Shown here: one piece after another, positions 1-9,571 of the stretch
Numbering within the stretch: the stretch's first letter is position 1
How the letters are laid out: each line of letters opens with the position of its first letter
Program-made: the position numbers and the translations under genes
Source: Purshia tridentata
Taxonomy: Eukaryota; Streptophyta; Magnoliopsida; Rosales; Rosaceae
Assembly: GCA_003254885.1 (NCBI GenBank)
Contig: QANT01001110.1
Coordinates: 1-30,413 of the forward strand
Direction: 5' to 3'
Length of the DNA: 30,413 nucleotides
Notes under the pieces: generated by a model
Database searches by the model: none
The model's input: only the letters and a program-made list of their open reading frames with translations
What the model was told of the DNA's origin: nothing

Positions 1-349
1 AAAAATATTCCTGAAAGAAGAAACAAAGTCCTCTCTGCCAATAATCCTAATTCCAAAATCAAACCTCAATTCCAAGAAATCAAAACCATAAAATTAAGTA
101 AACAATCAAACCAAAGGCCTCTGTTAAAAACCATAATTTCGAACAATCAAACCAAAAGCTTTGTTTAAAACTCAAATTTCGAAACTAAATCCCAAATTCT
201 AGTATTCTAAATCCTAAAATTGAATCCCTCTATTCAAAACCCTAACCCGAAAAAAAAAAACCCAAATGAAATCTTTGAAATTGAAACCATAAATCCAAAA
301 TCTAAAGTTCAAATAAAAAATAACAAAACAATCTCATCAAATACCTAAA

Positions 350-620
350 ATTGCGAAAGCTGGGTGGTGGTATCGCAAAGGCTTCTCTGGGTCGATCTCG
401 ATCTCGCAACGTCGTCCAGATTGAGCTATCTTCTCTCCCTTTCTCTTGGCGACATCTCAGGCTTCTCTCTCTTTGTCGTGCTCGCTCTCTGCAAGGTAAG
501 GTGTAGGTACGTACAAGTAGACCTTCGGCTCTCAGAGGAAGAGATGGCAGGTGGTCTCGCGCCGTCACAGCCGAACGTTGGCAATTCGATTGGTGAGGAG
601 GCGCTGTGAGGAAGTGAAAA
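350..620. other. GC-richer island inside CACTA-1, no recognisable gene
   Basis: This stretch is clearly richer in G+C than the AT-rich sequence on both sides. It is open in two overlapping frames (364-609 plus, 302-568 minus). Neither translation resembles a protein I recognise; both are Arg/Ser/Leu-rich, as expected of CT-rich DNA. It could be an untranslated or first-exon region of the element's own gene, or a captured host fragment. CACTA elements are known to capture host sequence, but nothing here proves it. Positions 1-350 and 620-745 are AT-rich and show nothing else. Confidence 0.3.
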
Positions 621-975
621 AAAATAGAGAAAAAGAGAGAAAGGGAGCTCGGGGGAAGGGGGGTCTGAAAGTGAGAGTTTTGAGTGAGAATAATTAAGTT
701 TGGATAAAAAACCTAAGTGAACAGCCTTTTTTATCTTATATTACTTTAGATATCAGTTTTAATAATAATTGATAAAATTAAAAGATTTAAAATATCGAAA
801 TAAAATAACTAATATGTATACCGATATATAAAGTAAAATTAGATATTTATAATATCGGAGTAGAATACCTAAATATATAAGCCGATATGTAAAATGGTAT
901 AGATATCATTTTTTAAAAACTTAATATTATAATATCAGTTACGTTTAAAATTGATATATATGAAGCGATATATAT

Positions 976-994
976 GGACATTTTTGTAGTAGTG
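976..994 (-). repeat. CACTA-1 terminal inverted repeat
   Basis: On the minus strand this is 5'-CACTACTACAAAAATGTCC. The terminal CACTA pentamer lies at the outer edge (994) and the element body extends leftwards. The next base to the right belongs to copia coding sequence, which fixes the boundary to the base. Confidence 0.88.
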
Positions 995-1979
995 ACCCTC
1001 TTTGTGAGAAAATTCAAAAATGATGTTTTAATTGCTCAAGTGTATGTGGATGACATTGTTTTTGGATCCACTTCCGAGATTCATGTTAATAATTTCATTG
1101 AAGTCATGTCTAGTGAATTTGAGATGAGCTTAGTGGGTGAAATGAATTTTTTCTTGGGTTTTCAAGTTAAACAAGAGACAAGTGGGATCTTTATCTCACA
1201 AACCAAGTATGCTAGAAACCTTGTTAAAAAATTTGGCTTAGAATCCTCAAAAGTAGCTACTACCCCAATGAGCAAGAGTGTCAAGCTTCATAGAGACTCA
1301 TGTGCTGAGAGTGTGGATCATACTCTTTATAGAAGCATGATTGGTAGCCTTCTTTACCTCACGGCCAGCAGGCCAAACATCTCATTTGCTGTAGGTGTAT
1401 GCGCTAGATTTCAAAGTGACCCCAAAAATTCTCATTTGTTTGCCATTAAGAGGATTATCAAGTATGTGAATGGTACTCTAGATTATGGATTGTGGTACAC
1501 TCGGAACATTAATTCTAAACTTGTTGGTTTTAGTGACTCAGATTGGGCAGGGTGTAGCGATGACTTAAAAAGCACATCCCTTTTATGTTGGAAATAACTT
1601 GGTTTCATGGCATAGCAAAAAACAGAACTCTGTCTCTTTGTCAACTACAGAGGCAGAATATATTGCATTAGGTAGTTGTTGCACTCAATTGATATGGATG
1701 AAACAAATGTTGGTAGATTATGGCCTTACTGAGGAATCTTTTCTCATATATTGTGATAACATGAGTGCAATTGACATTTCCAAAAACCCGGTCCAACATT
1801 CAAGAACCAAGCATATAGACATAAGGCATCATTTTGTTAGAGATCTTGTTGAGGGTGGATCACTCATCTTACATTTTGTTCCCTCCGAGAAACAATTGGC
1901 TGATATTTTTACCAAAGCTTTGGAACCTCCAAAGCATATGGGTTTGAGGAAATCTATTGGCATTTGTGCCACTAGTTGA
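995..1979 (+). pseudogene. Copia pol fragment: reverse transcriptase C-terminal part and RNase H
   Basis: This is the C-terminal end of a copia polyprotein, which would copy genomic RNA into cDNA and degrade the RNA strand in cytoplasmic virus-like particles. Visible in order: the RT catalytic box YVDDIVFG near 1047-1070, the FFLGFQV and SLLYLTASRP motifs, and then RNase H acidic and basic landmarks (DSDWAGC, STTEAEY, YCDNMSA, TKHIDIRHH). The frame breaks near 1580-1597: a small deletion removes the residues after the KSTS motif and shifts the frame, and reading resumes at 1599 to a natural TGA at 1977-1979. There is no start codon of its own. The in-frame ATG at 974 belongs to the CACTA end, a fortuitous fusion. 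The product would be inactive. Confidence 0.9.
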
Positions 1980-2578
1980 CTCTCCTTTTATATCTTATTG
2001 CTTCCTAGTCATCTCCTTTCAAAATTGGGCTACTTGTTGCATTTTCATTGCTTCTTTTCTTAGTTTTTGTCACTTGAAATTAATCTCTAACTGATTTTCA
2101 GCATATTTGTGACCTTGATTTTGAGCATAATCCCTACTCTTAACATGTGATTGACTAGACTATTCCTTTATTTGATTAATCATGTCAAAGTAAAGATGAT
2201 TTGATTTAACAATGATTAAAGAGAAATTCTTCTCTTATTTTCATAAAGTTTCATGTCATCATTTATTTTCAAACTCTTTCTCATTTGAACAAAACAACAA
2301 ATGGTTCAAGAAGTGTGACCAAAGAAGTCACGGCCCTAGGGAGTAATAAGGTGTTTTTGATGCACTAGGGTAAAGAGTCACAAAATGAGACCACCAAGAT
2401 AAGGCATGGAATTCAATGGATGCTAAAATTCAGATTTTTCAAGATTATTTAAAAAAAAAAAAAGGAAAACAAAAAAAAAACAACCAAAAAAAAAACAACA
2501 AAATTTTGTCTTGTCATGGGTTGTTTTTGTTTGGAAGTCCTTGCTTGATTTCTTATCAAAATAAGAGTTTCATTTTCC

Positions 2579-2862
2579 TTCGTCCTTAAGCCTTGTGATA
2601 TTATTCAATCTTTTATTTCTCATGCTTTCTTATTAAAGGACATTCTAGCTTATCATGTTAGTTTCTCCCTTTCCCACATTTGCTCAATCATGGTAACAAT
2701 TTAGATGCTCTTGCAATTCTTTCGTCCTTAAGCATTGTTCAATTATTCAATTTTTTATTTCTCATGCTTTCTTATTAAAGGACATTTTAGCTTATCATGT
2801 TGGCTTCTCCCTTTCCCAAATATGCTCACTCATGGTAACAATTTTGACGCTCTTGCATTTTA
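2579..2862 (+). repeat. Tandem duplication, 142-bp unit, two copies
   Basis: A unit beginning TTCGTCCTTAAG starts at 2579 and again at 2721. Each copy includes the block CTCATGCTTTCTTATTAAAGG and ends at the CATGGTAACAATTT / GCTCTTGCA sequence. The copies differ by scattered substitutions and small indels. No coding sense is evident. It is internal to the copia-1 tail and probably arose by slippage or template switching. Confidence 0.85.
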
Positions 2863-3697
2863 TTTAAGTGACATTAACTGTTAATTAAATCTGATCTTCA
2901 TTTAGCCCTTGTTCATTTTGTTGGAAGCATTAAATATAGAGAGTTGGCTCATTTTCATTATTGCTCAGCTAGGTGTTTGTGTTTGGGGTGTCTGCTGCCC
3001 CTACTTGTCCAGTTGTTGGAGTGTCTCCTACTTCCTTTTCTAGACACATCTTATGATGATTTTAAGGCCAAGTTGATGATTAGTTTTAGGGGGAGCTTTC
3101 TTTTAAAGGAAGTCAATCATTAAGGGGGAGTTTTGGCTTATTTCTTTGGAACATTTGGCAAGTGTACCTTACTATCCCTTGCATGCATATCAATCTTTGG
3201 TATTCTCTTCAATTTCAATTAAGTTGTGAAGCATGATTTTTTGGAAGTGATGTCTCTACTTTCCACGATCTTACATGTTTGTTAGATGTGTTGTTTGAGC
3301 CTTATATGTGCCCTTTCTTGTAATTTTATTCATTAGCTCATTTCATCATTAGCTTTCACGAGGTCCATCTGTGGAAAAAGGTTGGCATGGTTGTCATTCT
3401 ATTTGGTCAATTTGTGTTTCACTTGTCATACCATGTTGGCCCAGTTTCTCTCTCATGTTCACTACCCAAGCTGACACACCATAGGTTCCTTAGCTATTTA
3501 GGGAAGTAGCTATTTAGGGGGAGTACTAGTTTAGGTTGAGTTTTGTTTTAGGGGGAGTTTGTTTTGTTTAAAAGCTCAAGTTATTCAAAATTTTTGTATA
3601 TGGGGAGTTTGCTTTTTGGTTGCTGAATTTTGTCTCATGTTCTTCCCCTCATGTATTTGATTTTAAACTTGTGCCCCTTGAATGTTCCCTTGCAATT

Positions 3698-3909
3698 TAC
3701 TGCCTCTTCTTTATTGCCTATCTTGTTTATTGCACATACTGCCCTTTTTACTTCTTAATTTTTTTTTCCTTCTGTCTTTCCATGACAAAAAGGGGGAGAA
3801 AATTGGAATTACTGCCTCTTCTTTATTGCCTATCTTGTCTATTCCACATACTGCCTCTGCTTTATTTTTTTCCTTTTGTCTTTCCATGACAAAAAGGGGG
3901 AGAAAATTG
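3698..3909 (+). repeat. Tandem duplication, 112-bp unit carrying a polypurine tract
   Basis: TACTGCCTCTTCTTTATTGC starts at 3698 and again at 3810. Each copy ends in CATGACAAAAAGGGGGAGAAAATTGGA, so the duplication doubles a polypurine tract (about 3787-3797 and 3892-3902). This gives a mechanism for the extra tracts in this tail. Confidence 0.85.
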
Positions 3910-4033
3910 GATATCTTGTGTTGGTATGTTCTTCCTTGCAGGTGGAGGTATCACTCTAACTATGGGCAGATTGGGTCTTTGAGTGTTTAGTGGTATGTGA
4001 GGTTATTGGGTTGGTGTTTTGTCAAGGAAAGCC

Positions 4034-4045
4034 AAAGGGGGAGAT
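4034..4045 (+). promoter_or_regulatory. Polypurine tract for plus-strand DNA priming of copia-1
   Basis: AAAGGGGGAGAT lies directly before the TGTTAG that opens the 3' LTR. In LTR retrotransposons such a tract resists RNase H and primes plus-strand synthesis, and position and composition fit. Similar tracts upstream (near 3089, 3124, 3517, 3552, 3790 and 3895) are extra copies that do not abut an LTR. Confidence 0.85.
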
Positions 4046-5280
4046 TGTTAGTTTCAAGTTTTGTATTGACAATTTCCTTGACAAAACAGCTTGTAATTAT
4101 TTTAGATTTGAATCTCACACAAGCTCTAGACTAAGTTAGGAACATTTGAGTGTGCAATGAAGTCTACACAGCTGGTCCTACATCCCTCATGCCTAAGATA
4201 ATACCCATATCATGCATTTCACGTAACATCAGTTTTTCACAGAGTAGTGCATGTTTTGACTGGTCTATGACATATNCATGTTTTGACTAGTCTATGACAT
4301 ATCATACACTACACTTTTCTAGCACGGGAACTGCACATAATATATTGTGAATATTAAGTGATCTCACGTGAGAGTCTTTTATGTGGGTCACTCTCCTAAA
4401 TGGGTATTTGCACGTTTTTAATTTTCTGACTTCATATGATTGGGCCTTTACTCTTCTCTTTCATTCCCCAGCCCACATCAGTTTTTAAATGGGTTTCTTA
4501 TTTCTGCACTATTCATCATCTTCCCCAAATCCTCTTTTCTGAAAATGGAAACTTTCCCAAAACAACTCAGCCCCTCTCCCACACGAATCTTTAGATTCCC
4601 TTTGGGATATTCGGCTATGAGCTGTCCTGAAAGTTTGTTAGGACTTGAGCCTATTATTGGCTGCCATGTGGAACCGTGTGGGTGTGNGTGGCTGCTGCTA
4701 CAAGGTAAGGGCAGCCCTTCATTCTTTTGTCCCACACATTTTTGGTATGTTTTGAGCAGCCCTTGAGCTGAGTTTTTGGTGAGACCAAATGGGTATTTTA
4801 TTTTTCAAGAGTTGAAAGTTTTACTTTGAAAATTTTCTTGTGTTCATCTCTTGATTTATTTTATCTAAAAACTAAATGGGTTTTGTGTATGGGTTTCAGA
4901 TTTCTTCAAAAGCATAAACACATCACTCTAGTTTTTAGATATGGGTTTATATTGGCTTCTTCAAATTTTGTTTGGTTGAAGGAGTTGATCTTGCTAACTC
5001 AAAATATTGCATATCACTTTCATATCTTGAAGATCCACAAGCAAGCTGCAAACTGGGATGCCTATTTTGATGGATCCTTGAGTGCCTAGGTTGTCACTCC
5101 TCACATGATTATTTGAAATGCTTGTTGGTTGTGTTTCTTGGGCTGTGCATCTGTCGTACAGACTTGAGTGTGTTTGATTGGTTCAGTCTTGTCAAATAGT
5201 TTTAAAATTGGGTCCGATCAGTGATCGTTGTTTTACTTAGGTGCTTGAGGGTGTTAAAGCACTTTGTACCAAACTACACA
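4046..5280 (+). repeat. copia-1 3' LTR (about 1.23 kb)
   Basis: It starts TGTTAGTTTCAAG right after the polypurine tract and ends ...CCAAACTACA near 5278-5280. The copia-2 5' LTR (9572-11179, minus) has the same start and a near-identical end (...CCAAACTTCA). Relative to that copy, this LTR lacks about 401 bp at 5053/5054 and has a 26-bp tandem duplication at 4250-4302. The exact end is uncertain by two bases. Open frames inside (4440-4766, 4826-5089) are not genes: they are unlike any family and are broken in the sister LTR. Two undetermined bases (4276, 4687) lie in it. Confidence 0.88.
4250..4302 (+). repeat. 26-bp tandem duplication with an undetermined base at the joint
   Basis: CATGTTTTGACTGGTCTATG... 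occupies 4250-4275, an N follows at 4276, and a near-identical copy occupies 4277-4302. The matching stretch of the copia-2 LTR (about 10950-10980, minus) has one copy. It may be a real slippage event, or an assembly artefact given the N exactly at the joint. Confidence 0.75.
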
Positions 5281-6463
5281 AACCTAAGAAAAAATTCATT
5301 TCACCCATTAAGCTCATCTCAAATTTACCAAACATGACTTCAATGAAATTATTAACATGAATCTCGGAAGTGGATCCAAAAACAATGTCATCCAGATACA
5401 CTTGAGCAATTAAAACATCATTTTGGAATTTTCTCACAAAGAGGGTTTTGTCAACCGAACCCCTTTGATACCCTTCGGACAATAAATGAGAGGTGAGTCT
5501 CTCATACCAAGCTCTAGGAGCTTGCTTGAGTCCATAGAGTGCTTTTCTCAATTTGTAGACACCATTGGGCATATGAGGGTCCTCAAATCCCTTTGGTTGT
5601 TCTACAAATACCTCTTCATTTAAGTAACCATTCAAAAAGGCTGTTTTGACATCCATTTGATACAATTTGAACTTTAAGTGACAAGCAATGGCACAAAGCA
5701 ACCTAACCGACTCTAACCTAGCCACGGGAGCAAAGGTTTCATCAAAATCTACACCCTCTAATTGTGAATACCCTTGAGCAACAAGTCTAGCTTTATTCCT
5801 AATTACATTTCCACACTCATCAGACTTATTCTTAAAATTCCACTTGGTTCCTATGACATTTGTTTTGGTTGGTCTCTCTACAAGAGTCCACACTTGATTT
5901 CTTTCAAATTGATTCAACTCCTCATTCATTGCACTAACCCATTCCTCATGATTTAGAGCTTCTTTGATGTTCTTTGGTTCTATTATAGACACATAACACA
6001 CATGAGCAATCTCACTTGCCATTTGCTGCCTGGTTCTAATTGGCTGATCAAGAGACCCTAGAATCTCACTATCTTTATGGTTACATCTAACCCATCTTGG
6101 CTTGTCAGATTTATCTCTCAGAATTTCGTCATTTTTGTCAATTGCTGACTTGTTAGATATAACACTTTTTGTGTCATCAGCAGACTCAACACTTTTAGCC
6201 TTAGTTCCTTTTCTATTCACAACATTCTTTTTGTCATTCAATTTTGAAAATAGCTCATCCTCATCCTCAGCCAGTTTGAGAAGAGCATTATGATCATCTA
6301 TTCTCACATTAAAGGATTCCATCATAGAGTTGGTTCTCAAATTAAATACTCTAAAGGCTCTACTGTTTGATGAATATCCTAAGAACAGTCCTTCATCACT
6401 CTTTGGATCAAATTTACCCAAGTGTTCTCTATCCCTAAGGATATAACATGTACTCCCAAACAC
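5281..6463 (-). pseudogene. copia-2 integrase C-terminus and reverse transcriptase, truncated
   Basis: The frame continues from the integrase. [11 protein letters not shown] and [14 protein letters not shown] are the integrase C-terminal part, then comes an acidic/Lys linker, then RT from about 5990 ([17 protein letters not shown]). RT landmarks include [17 protein letters not shown], the first catalytic Asp in [27 protein letters not shown] and the second catalytic box YLDDIVFG. Coding stops making family sense at FFLGL (5281-5290), where the frame runs into the copia-1 LTR. The open frame continuing to 5237 is a chance read-through. RT C-terminal part and RNase H are absent from this copy in the window. 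Confidence 0.9.
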
Positions 6464-6496
6464 TTTAAGGTGCTTTATCTTAGGTTTCTTTCCTTT

Positions 6497-7453
6497 TCAC
6501 AGCTCATATGGGGTCTTTTGGGTACCCGGTCTAAGATAGACCCTATTTATGATATAACAAGCCGTGTTGACTGCTTCTACCCAGAAATGCTTAGCAATAT
6601 TCTTACTATTTAGCATCACCCTAGCCATCTCAATTAGAACACGATTTTTCCTCTCAACAATGCCATTTTGTTGAGGAGTGATTGGAGCTGAAAATTCATG
6701 TCTAATTCCCAACTGACTGCAAAATTCATCAAATTTGGAGTTTTCAAACTCAGTTCCATGATCTGATCTGATCCTAGAAATAGCAGACAGACTCGTCAAC
6801 CCCTCATTTTTCAGTTGTTTGACAATTTTAACAAAGTGTTGGAATGTATCCGACTTTTCTCCAAGAAATGATACTCAAGTAAATTTGGAAAAATCATCCA
6901 CCATGACTAGAACATATTTCTTTCCCCCAATTTGCAAAGTTTGAACTGGACCAACTAAATCAATGTGCACAAGCTCAAGTGTCCTAGAGGTGCATATGTC
7001 TTTAACCCTTTTGTGAGGTTTTTTGGTTTGTTTGCCCAATTGATATGGACCACAAACAAAAGTATCGGGTTTTCTTATTTTGGGAAGACTTCTAACTACC
7101 TCATGCTTAGATAGCTTGTAAAGGTCATGAACATTAATGTGTCCAAGTCTTTGGTGCCAAAGAGTGCTTGTTTCATCTATGGCTCTATTGCAAGTATTAT
7201 CAAGTTTGATAACATTGCAATCAATTATATAGCAATCGTCTCTTTGGAGCATTCAAGATTTCATTTCCCTTAGCATCAATTATTCTACATCCACTCTTTG
7301 ACATGCATACTTCACCTCCCCACTCATCACATAATTGACTTATGCTAAGTAGGTTGGAATTCAAACCCTCTACAAATCTTACATTTTTTAATTTGGGTAT
7401 ACTGGGTATATGAACAGCACCCTTACTACTCACAAAAGACTTCTCACCACCTC
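6497..7453 (-). pseudogene. copia-2 protease end and integrase, frameshifted
   Basis: This would finish the protease and encode the integrase that joins cDNA to host DNA. After the frameshift near 7455 the protease continues in a second frame (7433-7221: FVEGLNSNLLSISQLCDEW). A second shift near 7245 returns to the gag frame. The GAG-pre-integrase zinc domain shows the His pair in LWHQRLGHIN, but the Cys pair is damaged: CGPYQLG has Tyr where the family has the second Cys. The catalytic acidic residues are visible in HIDLVGP, SDHGTEFEN and NGIVERKNR. Two in-frame TGA stops break it, near 6873 (after KFT) and near 6495 (after TPYEL), both where copia integrases normally have Trp. Confidence 0.87.
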
Positions 7454-9499
7454 CAAAGTTACACTTCCACCATCATAGGGAGCTAGTGAAGTAAAGACTT
7501 CCTTATCTCCCTTCATATGTTTGGAACACCCACTATCTAGGTACCAAACATTCCTTTTAGTGGCTGAAAATGAAGTTAAGGAAACAAGACAATTTGTTGA
7601 TTGCTTCTCAACCCATTTTTGATGTGCATTTGATTTTGTCTTGGAGCTTGGAACAACAAGTAAGGCAATTTTATTTACCTCCTTGAGTAGATGACTCACT
7701 TGATCTTGGAGTGTAGTATTTCTCTCCATTCTAAATGCTTTCTTCCCTTTGAGCTTGTGACAATTTGGTCTAATGTGACCCTTGACATTACAATGGTGAC
7801 AAATAGGGATAAACCTTGGTTTTCTAAGAGGAGGAGGATCAACTTTAAGAGTGACACTATTTGGGGCAGAAGTTGACTTAGAATGAGTAGCATTTAGACC
7901 ACTGCCAATGAGACTAAGACCTTTCTTATCTCCATGTTCAGATTTGCCCTTGACAAAAGCGGTTTTAGTGTGAGTCACACTAGGACCACCCATATCAAAA
8001 CCTAACCCGGTTTTGTCCCCATGGAGCTTTCCTTGCCTAATCATTCTATCTACCTTTTCTGCTCCAATGGTAAGTTTCAATATACTCTTATTAGCAATAT
8101 TAACTTCATGTTGAAGTTTCTCACTCAAATTCTTATAAGAAACGTTGCTCTCCTTGAGCACCTTTACTTGACTCTCAAGATTACTCTTCAAAACACCAAG
8201 GTTCGCTAGTTCTCCTTTTAAGAGTTCAACTTTTTCACTCAATTCCAATCTTAGTTCTTTGAGTCTTGAATTTTCTTCTTTTATGCTAAAAGTTTCAGTG
8301 AAGAGTAAGTCATATTTCACACACAGGACAGAGTATGACTCATCATCTGGAACAGATTCTAGGTCAGACTCACTCTCAACTTGATCAATCTCCTTGATTG
8401 ATGCAACAAAAGTAACTTCCTCACCCTCACTCTCGGATGAAGACTCACAATCATGTGAGTGATCACTTTCACTATCACTCCAAGTGATCTTCATGGCTTT
8501 GTTCTTGCTGTTGGTGTAATTTCTTTTGTTGTTAGCACATTCAGCTGCTATGTGACCTATTCCCCCACAAGTGTAGCACTTCACATCTCTCTTGGAGTTT
8601 CTACCTTCCTTAAAGTTAGGTTTCCCCTCTTGTTTTCTCTCAAATGATTTTTCTCCTTGAGGTTTGAACTTTTGTTCTCTGAAATTATTGCCACTAGTCC
8701 TAGCCTCTCTTCCTTTATTCCTAAGAATTCTCCTAAATTTTTTCACAAAAAGGGCAACTTCATCATCTGAAATAGTTGATTTTTCACTCAAATTTTCGCT
8801 CACTTCCTTGACACTTTGTAAGGCAATATCTTTAGATTTCTTGTTGTCCCTCTCATCCATTTCAAGTTCCATCTCAAAAGTCTTAAGTTTTCCTACCAAT
8901 TTGCCAATCTTGAGTTCATCCAAGTTTTGAACCTCTTGGATAGCATGTTTTTTGGATTGGAATCTCTTGGGTAGTGACCTAAGAACTTTTTGGACAATGG
9001 TGGACTCCTCAAAAGGCTTTCCCAAGGACATGGCTTCATTTGTTAGAGCTTCTAATCTTCCACAGAAATCTGAAAAGGACTCGGTGTCTTTCATTCTAAT
9101 TTCCTCAAATTTTGCATGAACCATTTGTAGCCTAAGAGACCTCACTTGTTTATCTCCCTCATGGACTACCCGAAGTTTGTTCCAAGCTTGTCTAGCTATG
9201 ACACAGTGTTGAACATGGGCAAATTGTGTAGTAGACAATGCCGTGACAATGGCATTCCTAGCCTTCTTGTTAGAGCTAGAGGCAATTGCCTCAGCCGCTG
9301 TCCACTCAGACCTAGGCTTAAGTAATTCTACTCCATCTATGATTTGGGTAGGATGAGACCACTCAACAGTAAGAAATTCATAAGCAAACTCATCATATGC
9401 ATCAAGGAAGATTTCAAATTTTTCTTTCCAAGCAGCATAGTTGCTGCCATCAAAGAAAGGAGGAGAGTTGCAAGAACCCGTAACTCTGTCCCTATCCAT
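7430..9499 (-). pseudogene. Sirevirus-type copia gag plus start of protease (689-codon open frame)
   Basis: This is the capsid/nucleocapsid polyprotein, which packages RNA in virus-like particles. From ATG at 9499, 73 bp after the LTR end and just past the primer site, the frame is open for 689 codons. Residues about 15-210 match the copia gag (UBN2/DUF4219-like) region: FFDGSNYAAWK near the start and a FSDFCGRLE segment near 142. A first CCHC zinc knuckle spans Cys308-Cys321. An acidic Ser/Glu tract (340-390) and a likely coiled coil with leucine heptads (about 405-475) follow. A second CCHC knuckle spans Cys567-Cys580. The aspartic protease signature WYLDSG has its Asp at 655. Two knuckles and a central coiled coil in such a long gag are Sirevirus traits. 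The frame is lost near 7455, where a one-base deletion in the protease leads to a stop. Confidence 0.9.
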
Positions 9500-9555
9500 C
9501 TAAAATGATCAAGCACCAAACTAACCCTAGGAACTCTCTATTTTCTTCTAGAGTA

Positions 9556-9569
9556 GCTCTCTGATACCA
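9556..9569 (-). promoter_or_regulatory. copia-2 minus-strand primer binding site (tRNA-iMet)
   Basis: On the minus strand TGGTATCAGAGAGC follows the LTR end after an AT spacer. This is the usual plant copia primer site, complementary to the 3' end of initiator tRNA-Met. It fixes the LTR as a 5' LTR and the direction of copia-2. Confidence 0.92.
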
Positions 9570-9571
9570 AT

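Larger units (their letters stand above)
1..994. mobile_element. CACTA (En/Spm-like) transposon, one end only (CACTA-1)
   Basis: The right boundary is diagnostic. Positions 976-994 read, on the minus strand, CACTACTACAAAAATGTCC, a typical plant CACTA terminal inverted repeat. Just inside it (about 745-975) are short motifs in both orientations built on CCGATAT/ATATCGG (for example 821, 852 and 882) plus weaker GATATCA forms, as expected for transposase-binding subterminal repeats. Immediately outside, at 995, the sequence switches without a gap into the copia reverse transcriptase reading frame, so the element was inserted into that gene. CACTA elements make 3-bp target duplications, so the expected duplicate is ACC (995-997). 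The other terminus lies left of the window. No transposase (TnpA/TnpD-like) coding region is recognisable here, so this may be a non-autonomous copy or only its non-coding flank. Confidence 0.85.
1980..4033 (+). other. copia-1 long 3' non-coding tail
   Basis: This 2-kb stretch lies between the RNase H stop and the terminal polypurine tract. Some Sireviruses carry an envelope-like frame here. I see no long open frame, no signal peptide and no repeated membrane segments on the plus strand; the largest frames (3620-3889, 3682-3990) are low-complexity Phe/Leu/Cys translations of a T-rich tandem repeat. The region holds two tandem duplications, an A-rich tract at 2450-2505, and at least seven GGGGAG tracts between about 3089 and 3902. 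Confidence 0.7.
995..5280 (+). mobile_element. copia-1: Sirevirus-like Ty1/copia retrotransposon, 3' part
   Basis: The retained parts run RT (from the catalytic YVDD region), RNase H, a 2.07-kb non-coding tail rich in AAGGGGGAG tracts, a polypurine tract and a complete 3' LTR. The 5' LTR, gag, protease, integrase and first part of RT are absent because CACTA-1 interrupts RT at 995; they should lie beyond the left window edge. The LTR is homologous to that of copia-2 at 9572-11179 and the RT stretch shared by both is nearly identical at protein level, so both belong to one family. The long tail and repeated polypurine tracts support the Sirevirus lineage. The element ends exactly where the minus-strand RT of copia-2 begins, so it was inserted into copia-2. 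Confidence 0.88.

Noticed and set aside
364..609. 81-codon open frame, plus strand, and its minus-strand counterpart at 302-568
   Set aside because: Low-complexity translation of a CT-rich GC island within CACTA-1; no family resemblance and no splice or start context.
3620..3990. Possible envelope-like protein downstream of copia pol
   Set aside because: The frames are short Phe/Leu/Cys-rich products of a T-rich 112-bp tandem repeat in two different frames; no signal peptide or conserved region.
4440..5089. LTR-internal frames of 87-108 codons
   Set aside because: They include an undetermined base, are not open in the sister LTR and match no family.
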